34,539 nucleotides of DNA from an uncultured Eubacterium sp. GTDB taxonomy: Bacteria > Bacillota > Clostridia > Lachnospirales > Lachnospiraceae. Positions 9,401-15,943 of this stretch are shown here, piece after piece. The DNA is taken from positions 1-34,539 of the forward strand of contig CAMUPC010000016.1 in NCBI GenBank assembly GCA_947090545.1, in the 5' to 3' direction. The notes below the pieces were generated by a model that had not been told where the DNA came from, made no database searches, and worked only from the letters and a program-made list of their open reading frames with translations. Both the position numbers and the translations under genes were made by a program. Position 1 is the stretch's first letter. The number at the start of each line of letters is the position of its first letter.

Positions 9401-11171
9401 CAGCGGGAACCTGTACCCGGGATACAGCGTGATGCACTATGAGATACTGGAAAAAAGCGGCATCCCGTCTGATGTGCCTGTGAGCGGGCAGATCGTAAGA
9501 AATCATTACGCAGATATGGGCGCTTTTGTGGAAAGTGTGAAACAAGCGTCTGAGGATTCCCTGCACAGCGTATACCAGTGGCAGCAGCTAGAAGATGAAG
9601 TGACAGCAGGCATTTTGGTCGATAAGACAGTGTCGGAAATCGTCGGCAATAAAAACGGTTCCTTTTCCGACGGAACCTTTACGATTTATGCGAAACCGCT
9701 TTTTGCATACAGTAAAATTGTAAAAATTTCCTGCCCGGTCGATGTGCATGTGTACGGCATGGACGGCAAAGAAGCAGGCTCGATCGTAAATAACCAGGCG
9801 TCCGGCGGAAACCAGAACGTCCGGCTGGATGTAGACGGGGACACGAAAACCGTTTACCTTGCGGGAAATGACTATTACCTGAACCTGCATGGCACCGATA
9901 CCGGGACGATGAAATATGAGGTAGAAGAAATTGCAAATGAAGAGGTGCGCCGCAATGTGCAGTTTTTAGAGCTTCAGTTGAAAAAGGATATGCAGTACGA
10001 GGGGTACGTGTTCCGCCCGTTAAATATCGACCGTGACTTGTATGCGCTGCGGACGGTGGAAAAGGACGGCACTGGCGGAGAGGTTTTCCATTCAGATCAG
10101 GACTCCTACCAGTCATCGTTTAAAAAGGTAGAGGGTTTGTCCTTAAGCCAGAAAAATACTTCCCTGGAATCAGACCGCACCATACAGCTAAGCGCAAGCT
10201 ATTTTCCATTGGATGCAAGCAACCCGAACCTGCGCTGGACGACAGACAACGCATCGATTGTACGGGTAGATGAAAACGGGATGATTACGGCAGTCGGCAG
10301 CGGGCAAGCCAAGGTTACCGTATCGACGAAGGACGGCAGCTTTTTAAAGCAGTATTGTGTGATTGATGTTACAGAAAAAAGCAGCGAAAACGGCACGGGC
10401 GGAAACACTGGCAATGGCTCTGGAAATAACGGTGGGAATGGCACGGGCAGCAACGGTTCAGGCTCTGGAAGTAACGGGAATGGCAGCACTGATAGTGGAA
10501 CGGGCGGCAATAACGGCAATCCTGGCAATAGCAGCGGAAGTGGGAACGGAACTGGCAGCAGTCCTGGCGGGAATGGTTCTGGCGGCAGTTCTAACGGAAA
10601 TGATTCCGGTAGCAGTACAACAGGCGGGCAGGATCAAACAACGGTTGTTGTAAGCCTGCATTATGTCTTGCAGTTTCAGGCAAACGGCGGGACAAACCTA
10701 AGCCGCAGGACAATGACGCTTTTAGCGGACGACAACCCGGGCATTATGCCGAAAGTGCAGCGCAGGGATTACTTGTTTGACGGCTGGTATACCAAACAGG
10801 AAGGCGGCGCACAGGTAACAGGGGACGAGCCGCTAAAGGAAGCGGCAACGCTGTATGCGCGCTGGACGAAAGCGGAGGCTCCGGCAAAGGTTTCGGCACT
10901 GGCGCTGAAATCGAAGAAAAAAGGTCAGCTACAGGCAAGCTTCCAGAAGGTAAAGGGCGCGTCAGGCTACCAGGTTTCGTATTCTGGCAGTAAAAAATTT
11001 ACGTCGGCAAAGACGAAGGAAGCTGGGGCGGAAGTGAAAACTAAGACGGTTACGGGATTGAAAGCAGGGAAGAAATATTATGTCAGGGTGCGGGCGTATT
11101 GCCTGGATTCTGCGGGGAATCGGATTTATGGCGCGTATAGTGCGGTGAAGAGTGTGAAAGTGAAGAGCTGA
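6447..11171 (+). CDS. giant secreted BspA-like LRR protein 1 with GLUG-type N-terminal region
   Basis: Exported 1574-residue protein; signal sequence at about 1-34 (RGAALGLSLMLGVIGSVGVA). Residues about 60-450 differ from its three paralogues: Gly-rich repeats such as AGGIVG and SGGIAG separated by Cys-containing NCYN-type turns, typical of a GLUG-motif beta-solenoid. Two LRR_5 blocks (about 465-855) follow, built from 23-residue units like AFSGCTGLTEITIPDSV and closed by YYDGTKKQW or YYSGTKGQW. Then come the shared module of unknown function (about 870-1222), a BIG2 domain (about 1226-1310), a Gly/Ser/Asn linker, an InlB_B repeat (FDGWYTKQEGG) and an Fn3-like end. GGAGAAGG precedes the ATG. 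No LPXTG, SLH or transmembrane anchor is visible. BspA-like LRR proteins are often adhesins; binding to host or microbial targets is an inference. The LRR half is AT-richer than the C-terminal half. Confidence 0.88.
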   Translation: MNRIVKRGAALGLSLMLGVIGSVGVANHRSYSAAVVKAAFTENEQKAAAGVVDILDYESNTSAAEFAVNDIAGFEKIAELVNSGKETFTGKTITLMADLKYDKSVENNHNVIGDYDHEFDGIFDGGFHTISGIHLNSDLRCVGLFGRTGLNGKISKIILEDSNIISQGSSTSDTYFAGGIVGGPCEAVVSECISEKNVEVTGGRNTDTGGIVGDMYANISKCINLSLVKGMGCSGGIAGCINSDGKIKECINYGMIYSNNDTMGVRIGGICGLSNGDTVECCNMGDVLAENKVLSTPCGIGGIAGTSEKVINCYNTGQIIGADRLYAGGIVGTSNGSDRIIKNGYSTGEVKNGYPGAITSVCSSRIWELTNCYWLTGTAPDGVCETGRGAWASDGIQDTSSVFEYSREQMASQDFVNELNENCKNMGYDEVWEPDDKGINYGYPVLKNVPYTVEELTNFNFNGFECKIMDGGTIGILKYHEDGSNVALVVPAEIDGRSVTNILEGAFADCTGLTEITIPDSVTEIGTGAFQGCTGLKEILIPQELTTIGNSVFSGCTGLTKITIPDSVTAIGNSAFAQCSSLKEISIPNSVTTIEQDAFSGCSSLTDVYYDGTKKQWNEVQIASGSGLEDERITIHFNKEDETENIYECRILEDDTIEIVKYNGSDSILHIPEQIEERRVTRIGEAAFSGCTSLTEAVVPSGVTSIGGSAFSGCTNLVKIDLPDGITDIEGNAFLNCTGLKEVKIPGSIDRIHDSTFAGCTGLAKLCIPSNITDVSMNAFSGCSGLTEVEIQNGVINIEDGAFSFCTALREIHIPVSVDSIGEGAFEACDSLEDAYYSGTKGQWGKIKIDAAGNEKLLSANIHFKDSPIVLPEEPAQPEVRDPKQELDSLKSNGSFQLGEFTHYLTEEQIGIMENYLYTWLAQVNYAYQYSGSSALKELVMKKAGIDPDGDFASGMEQAITHISVTTPYGTKTLEITMGIGKPDSSGNLYPGYSVMHYEILEKSGIPSDVPVSGQIVRNHYADMGAFVESVKQASEDSLHSVYQWQQLEDEVTAGILVDKTVSEIVGNKNGSFSDGTFTIYAKPLFAYSKIVKISCPVDVHVYGMDGKEAGSIVNNQASGGNQNVRLDVDGDTKTVYLAGNDYYLNLHGTDTGTMKYEVEEIANEEVRRNVQFLELQLKKDMQYEGYVFRPLNIDRDLYALRTVEKDGTGGEVFHSDQDSYQSSFKKVEGLSLSQKNTSLESDRTIQLSASYFPLDASNPNLRWTTDNASIVRVDENGMITAVGSGQAKVTVSTKDGSFLKQYCVIDVTEKSSENGTGGNTGNGSGNNGGNGTGSNGSGSGSNGNGSTDSGTGGNNGNPGNSSGSGNGTGSSPGGNGSGGSSNGNDSGSSTTGGQDQTTVVVSLHYVLQFQANGGTNLSRRTMTLLADDNPGIMPKVQRRDYLFDGWYTKQEGGAQVTGDEPLKEAATLYARWTKAEAPAKVSALALKSKKKGQLQASFQKVKGASGYQVSYSGSKKFTSAKTKEAGAEVKTKTVTGLKAGKKYYVRVRAYCLDSAGNRIYGAYSAVKSVKVKS

Positions 11172-11367
11172 TGATTTTTAAGAAAAAAGTGTTTTGGCAG
11201 CAGTGATTGTATTGTGTATGGTGGCGGGCTTGATAGAATATCCGAAAAGCATACACCAGGCAACGGATGCGGTTTCCGGGAATTTTCAGTATGAGCCGCT
11301 TACGGATGGAACATATCGGATGGCGTGTAGCGTTGTTGTGGAACCGTGGTTTTTTGTATTTGCATAG
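11171..11367 (+). pseudogene. truncated, frameshifted 5' remnant of a BspA-like LRR gene (copy 1)
   Basis: The stop of the preceding gene overlaps an ATG (TGATG). That frame reads MIFKKKVF and stops after 11 codons. A one-base shift at the T run near 11192-11195 opens a frame encoding a signal peptide (LAAVIVLCMVAGLIEYP) and then NFQYEPLTDGTYRM. This matches the opening strand of the family (FNYESLNDGTVKI in gene 2, YQVEELADATYKI in gene 4). Similarity then stops and the frame ends at a TAG at 11365. It looks like the dead start of another family member whose body was deleted. An identical copy lies at 15669-15865. Confidence 0.7.
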
Positions 11368-11400
11368 AGATTGTAGATATATCAAATACAGTCTCTATGC
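11362..11400. other. 14-bp-stem hairpin upstream of LRR gene 2
   Basis: GCATAGAGATTGTA (11362-11375) pairs with TACAGTCTCTATGC (11387-11400) through 14 pairs including one G-T, around an 11-base loop. A T run upstream and an A run downstream could extend the stem. Neither strand has a T tract directly after it, so it is not a classical intrinsic terminator. It sits 45 bases before the start codon of LRR gene 2 and could affect RNA processing, stability or translation. The same hairpin precedes gene 3. Confidence 0.6.
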
Positions 11401-11445
11401 TAAAAAATAGTTGAATATGTGTTTTGCTCGGATGGGAGAGGTATT

Positions 11446-14400
11446 ATGAAAAAGATCAAAAGGAGTGCTGCACTTTTTTTAGTTCTTTGCATGGTGGTAG
11501 AATTATTAATAAATGTTGGAGGGACAGAGAGAAAAGCGGAAGCAGCCGTTATAAATAGCGGAAATTTTAACTATGAGAGTTTAAATGACGGAACAGTTAA
11601 AATTGTGGCATATACTGGGGGAAATTGTGATACTCTAGTGATTCCTTCAGAAATTGACGGAAAAAAGGTGAGCGGGATAGGAGGCTATCTTTTTATGCAA
11701 AATGACCCAGCAGTGGATGAGGTCGTTATTTCTAATGGGATAAGTTTTATAGAAATAGGAGCATTTAGTAATTCTTCATCTTTACGAAGAGTTGAAATTC
11801 CAGATAGTGTTTCAGATATCAGCGAAGGAGCGTTTTATAATTGTCGAAATATGGAGACAATAAATGTAAGTTCAGGAAATTCTAATTATATGTCACAGTA
11901 TGGGATTTTATATACGAAAGATCAGTCAGTAATTTTGAGTTGTCCGCCAGTAGGACGGTCAGGTCCACTTTTAATTTCATACAGTGTCAAGAAGATAGGA
12001 ATGTGTGCTTTTAGTGAGTGTGAAGGATTTACTCAAATAATTTTTGAAGAATCAGATACGGCGACTGATATAGGAGCATTGGCTTTTATGGGATGCAGAG
12101 GTATGACTGAGTTATGGTTGCCACATAGTGTAGAGAATATAGGTAAGAATTTTATTCTAAAATGTTCAAATCTCAAAAAGATAAAGGTAGGTTGTAGAAA
12201 TTTACATTATGTGACAGACCATGGCGTTTTGTATAATATAGATAAAACAAAATTAGTGGGATGCCCGGCGAAGAGCAAGAGTGGAGCTTATGTGATCTTG
12301 CCGTCTGTACAGGAAATAGAAGCTGGAGCTTTTTCAGATTGCAGCGCCCTGACAGAAATCTACATTCCAACCGGGATATCAAGCATAGGAAATCAGGCAT
12401 TTTCAGGATGTGTACAGCTACAAGATGTATATTATGCGGGCACAAAAGAACAGTGGAATCAGATCACAGTTGACGAGCAAGGGAATGAGAGCCTAACAAG
12501 TGCCAGAATACATTATGAGACTACAGGTGAGCCGGAGGTGGATTATGAATATCGTACATTGGAGGATGGAACGGTAGAGGTTACAGAATATTTAGGATCT
12601 GATAAGCTTGTAGAAATGCCGGCGCAAATTGATGGCAAGCGTGTAACCAGCATTGGACAAGGTGCATTTGCTAGGATTGGCATACAGGAAATAAATATTT
12701 CAGAGAATGTAACTAGTATCGGAGACGGTGCTTTTGAGGGATGTGAAGTTTTGCAAAAAGTAAATCTTCCAGAGAGTGTGATCAGTATCAAAGCAGGCGC
12801 GTTTGCTTGGAGTGGTTTGCGGGAAATAACTATTCCAGAAAGTGTAACAAATATAGGAGTTGTGGTATTTGGAAATTGTGACAATTTAACAGATGTATAT
12901 TATTCTGGTACAAGAAAACAATGGAACCAGATCAACATTGCATCAGGGAGCGGGCTGGAAGATGAAAAAATTACGATCCATTTCAGTAAAGAAGATGAAA
13001 CAGAAAATATTTATGAATGCAGGATATTAGAGGATGATACAATTGAAATCGTAAAATATAACGGTTCCGATTCAATTTTACATATCCCTGAACAAATAGA
13101 GGAACGACGTGTTACAAGGATTGGAGAAGCGGCATTTTCGGGATGCACGAGCCTGACAGAAGTAGTCGTACCAGCTAGTGTTACAAGCATTGGCTGGTCA
13201 GCATTTTCAGGTTGTACAAATCTGGTGAAAATCGATCTTCCAGATGGAATTATGGAAATAGAAGGCGATGCCTTTTTAAACTGTATCGGACTGAAAGAGA
13301 TTAAAATTCCAGACAGCATAGACCGTATCCATGACGGCACATACGCCGGGTGTACAGGCTTGACCAAACTGTGTATTCCATCCAATATAACAGATGTCAG
13401 TATGAATGCATTCTCTGACTGTTCAGGCTTGACGGAGGTTGAGATTCAAAATGGTGTAATCAATATAGAAGATGAGGCTTTTTCATTCTGTACGGCGTTA
13501 AGGGAAATACATATTCCGGTGAGTGTGGCCAGTATAGGAGCGGAAGCTTTTGATACTTGCAACAATTTGACAGATGTTTATTATTCGGGTACGAAAGAAC
13601 AGTGGGGCAAAATAAAAGTCGATGCAGCCGGTAATGAGAAGCTTCTATCCGCAAACATCCACTTTAAAGACAGCCCCATCGTGCTCCCGGAAGAGCCAGT
13701 GCAGCCAGAAATCCGTAACCCAAAACAGGAGCTGGACAGCCTAAAATCTAACGGCTCCTTCCAGCTCGGCGAGTTTACGCACTACCTGACCGAAGAGCAA
13801 ATCGGCATTATGGAAAACTACCTCTACACCTGGCTCGCACAAGTCAATTACGCCTACCAGTATTCCGGCAGCAGCGCGCTCAAAGAGCTGGTCATGAAAA
13901 AAGCAGGCATTGACCCGGATGGTGATTTTGCATCCGGCATGGAGCAGGCGATTACCCATATTTCGGTTACTACGCCTTACGGCACAAAAACCTTGGAAAT
14001 CACGATGGGCATTGGAAAGCCGGACAGCAGCGGGAACCTGTACCCGGGATACAGCGTGATGCACTATGAGATACTGGAAAAAAGCGGCATCCCGTCTGAT
14101 GTGCCTGTGAGCGGGCAGATCGTAAGAAATCATTACGCAGATATGGGCGCTTTTGTGGAAAGTGTGAAACAAGCGTCTGAGGATTCCCTGCACAGCGTAT
14201 ACCAGTGGCAGCAGCTAGAAGATGAAGTAACAGCAGGCATTTTGATCGATAAGACAGTGTCAGAAATCGTCGGCAATAAAAACGGTTCTTTTTCCGACGG
14301 CATCTTTACGGTCTATGCGAAGCCGCTTTTTGCATACAGCAAAATCGTAAAGATTTCCTGTCCGGTCGATGTGCATGTGTATGGCATGGATGGAAAAGAA

Positions 14401-15669
14401 GCAGGCTCGATCGTAAATAACCAGGCATCCGGCGGGAACCAAAACGTCCGGCTGGATGTAGACGGGGACACGAAAACCGTCTACCTTGCGGGAAACGACT
14501 ATTACCTGAACCTGCACGGTACCGATACTGGGACAATGAAATATGAGGTAGAAGAAATTGCAAATGAAGAGGTGCGCCGCAATGTGCAGTTTTTAGAGCT
14601 TCAGTTGAAAAAGGATATGCAGTACGAGGGGTATGTGTTCCGCCCGTTAAATATCGACCGTGATTTGTATGCGCTGCGGACAGTTAGCGGCTCGGAAAAA
14701 GAAGTATTCTATGCAGACGAGGACAGCTACCAGTCCTTATTTAAACGGGTCGAGGGCTTATCGCTGAGCCAGAAAAGCTCTTCCCTGGATGCAGACCATA
14801 CTATACAGCTTACAGCCAGTTTGTTTCCGATGGATGCAAGCAACCCAAGCCTGCGCTGGGCGACAGACAATGGGTCAGTCGCAAGGGTAGACCAAAACGG
14901 GCTTGTAACGGCAGTCGGCAGCGGGCGCGCCACAGTTACGGTATCGACAAAGGACGGCAGCTTTTTGAAGCAGTTTTGTGTCATTGATGTTGCGGAAAAA
15001 AGCGGCGGGAATGACAGCACGGACAATGGGACTGGCGGCGCAAACGGGAGCGGTTCTGGCAGTAGTAGTTTTGGCAGCAGCGGCGGTTTCAATGGCGGGA
15101 GTCCTGGCGGCAGTACAACAGCAGGGCAGGAGAAGCCTCCTGTTGTCATCAGCCTGCATTATGTCTTGCAGTTTCAGGCAAACGGCGGCACAAACCTAAG
15201 CCGCAGGACAATGACGCTCTTAGCGGACGACAACCCGGGCATTATGCCGAAAGTGCAGCGCAAGGATTACCTGTTTGACGGTTGGTACACCAAGCAGGAA
15301 GGCGGCACGCAGGTAACAGGGGATGAGCCGCTAAAGGAAGCGGCAACGCTGTATGCGCGCTGGACAAAAGCAGCGGCTCCGGCAAAGGTTTCGGCACTGG
15401 CGTTGAAATCGAAGAAAAAAGGGCAGCTACAGGCAAGCTTCCAAAAGGTAAAGGGCGCGGCAGGCTATCAGGTTTCGTATTCTGGAAGCAAAAAATTTAC
15501 GTCGGCAAAGACGAAAGAAGCTGGGGCGGGAGTGAAAACTAAGACGGTTACGGGATTGAAAGCAGGGAAGAAATATTATGTCAGGGTGCGGGCGTATTGC
15601 CTGGATTCTGCGGGGAATCGGATTTATGGCGCGTATAGTGCGGTGAAGAGTGTGAAAGTGAAGAGCTGA
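11446..15669 (+). CDS. giant secreted BspA-like LRR protein 2
   Basis: Exported 1407-residue protein; signal sequence about 1-33 (RSAALFLVLCMVVELLI). The ATG at 11446 is preferred to an in-frame GTG at 11419 because GGGAGAGG lies just before it. Residues about 35-735 hold three LRR_5 blocks, each opening with a strand such as FNYESLNDGTVKI or YEYRTLEDGTVEV and closing with YYAGTKEQW-type caps. The shared module follows (about 738-1100), then BIG2 (about 1102-1183), a short Gly/Ser linker, InlB_B (FDGWYTKQEGG) and Fn3-like (YYVRVRAYCLDSAGN). The third LRR block and the module are nearly identical to gene 1, while the signal region is nearly identical to gene 3. Its BIG2 sequence (LDADHTIQLTASLFPMDAS) differs from the version shared by genes 1, 3 and 4. 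No wall anchor is seen. Likely a surface or secreted adhesin (inferred). Confidence 0.9.
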   Translation: MKKIKRSAALFLVLCMVVELLINVGGTERKAEAAVINSGNFNYESLNDGTVKIVAYTGGNCDTLVIPSEIDGKKVSGIGGYLFMQNDPAVDEVVISNGISFIEIGAFSNSSSLRRVEIPDSVSDISEGAFYNCRNMETINVSSGNSNYMSQYGILYTKDQSVILSCPPVGRSGPLLISYSVKKIGMCAFSECEGFTQIIFEESDTATDIGALAFMGCRGMTELWLPHSVENIGKNFILKCSNLKKIKVGCRNLHYVTDHGVLYNIDKTKLVGCPAKSKSGAYVILPSVQEIEAGAFSDCSALTEIYIPTGISSIGNQAFSGCVQLQDVYYAGTKEQWNQITVDEQGNESLTSARIHYETTGEPEVDYEYRTLEDGTVEVTEYLGSDKLVEMPAQIDGKRVTSIGQGAFARIGIQEINISENVTSIGDGAFEGCEVLQKVNLPESVISIKAGAFAWSGLREITIPESVTNIGVVVFGNCDNLTDVYYSGTRKQWNQINIASGSGLEDEKITIHFSKEDETENIYECRILEDDTIEIVKYNGSDSILHIPEQIEERRVTRIGEAAFSGCTSLTEVVVPASVTSIGWSAFSGCTNLVKIDLPDGIMEIEGDAFLNCIGLKEIKIPDSIDRIHDGTYAGCTGLTKLCIPSNITDVSMNAFSDCSGLTEVEIQNGVINIEDEAFSFCTALREIHIPVSVASIGAEAFDTCNNLTDVYYSGTKEQWGKIKVDAAGNEKLLSANIHFKDSPIVLPEEPVQPEIRNPKQELDSLKSNGSFQLGEFTHYLTEEQIGIMENYLYTWLAQVNYAYQYSGSSALKELVMKKAGIDPDGDFASGMEQAITHISVTTPYGTKTLEITMGIGKPDSSGNLYPGYSVMHYEILEKSGIPSDVPVSGQIVRNHYADMGAFVESVKQASEDSLHSVYQWQQLEDEVTAGILIDKTVSEIVGNKNGSFSDGIFTVYAKPLFAYSKIVKISCPVDVHVYGMDGKEAGSIVNNQASGGNQNVRLDVDGDTKTVYLAGNDYYLNLHGTDTGTMKYEVEEIANEEVRRNVQFLELQLKKDMQYEGYVFRPLNIDRDLYALRTVSGSEKEVFYADEDSYQSLFKRVEGLSLSQKSSSLDADHTIQLTASLFPMDASNPSLRWATDNGSVARVDQNGLVTAVGSGRATVTVSTKDGSFLKQFCVIDVAEKSGGNDSTDNGTGGANGSGSGSSSFGSSGGFNGGSPGGSTTAGQEKPPVVISLHYVLQFQANGGTNLSRRTMTLLADDNPGIMPKVQRKDYLFDGWYTKQEGGTQVTGDEPLKEAATLYARWTKAAAPAKVSALALKSKKKGQLQASFQKVKGAAGYQVSYSGSKKFTSAKTKEAGAGVKTKTVTGLKAGKKYYVRVRAYCLDSAGNRIYGAYSAVKSVKVKS

Positions 15670-15865
15670 TGATTTTTAAGAAAAAAGTGTTTTGGCAGCA
15701 GTGATTGTATTGTGTATGGTGGCGGGCTTGATAGAATATCCGAAAAGCATACACCAGGCAACGGATGCGGTTTCCGGGAATTTTCAGTATGAGCCGCTTA
15801 CGGATGGAACATATCGGATGGCGTGTAGCGTTGTTGTGGAACCGTGGTTTTTTGTATTTGCATAG
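15669..15865 (+). pseudogene. truncated, frameshifted 5' remnant of a BspA-like LRR gene (copy 2)
   Basis: Identical in sequence to the remnant at 11171-11367, including the overlapping TGATG start, the frame break at the T run and the TAG end. It encodes, in broken frames, a signal peptide and the first strand of the LRR family. Its presence in both spacers shows that the decay came before the duplication, or was copied by conversion. Confidence 0.7.
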
Positions 15866-15898
15866 AGATTGTAGATATATCAAATACAGTCTCTATGC
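15860..15898. other. 14-bp-stem hairpin upstream of LRR gene 3
   Basis: Exact copy of the hairpin at 11362-11400, again 45 bases before the start codon. No T tract follows on either strand. Its presence before two genes reflects the duplicated spacer, so conservation alone does not prove function. Confidence 0.6.
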
Positions 15899-15943
15899 TA
15901 AAAAATAGTTGAATATGTGTTTTGCTCGGATGGGAGAGGTATT

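Larger units (their letters stand above)
8361..11673 (+). repeat. tandem duplication, copy 1 (3' half of LRR gene 1, spacer, 5' end of LRR gene 2)
   Basis: This stretch is highly similar to 12988-16171, at an offset of 4627 bases at the left and 4498 at the right. The difference comes from indels in the LRR region and the Gly/Ser linker. Both edges are approximate, set where clear nucleotide similarity fades. Within it, 11033-11467 is identical base for base to 15531-15965. The arrangement is what an unequal crossover between neighbouring paralogues would leave. Confidence 0.8.

Noticed and set aside
10150-11171. LPXTG, SLH or choline-binding anchor in the giant LRR proteins
   Set aside because: I looked at all four C-termini; they end in an Fn3-like domain with no hydrophobic tail or sorting motif, so how they stay at the surface, if they do, is unknown.
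11362-11400. Intrinsic terminator after LRR gene 1
   Set aside because: The stem is good but is followed by TAAAAAATAG, not a T tract, on the plus strand, and no T tract follows on the minus strand either.
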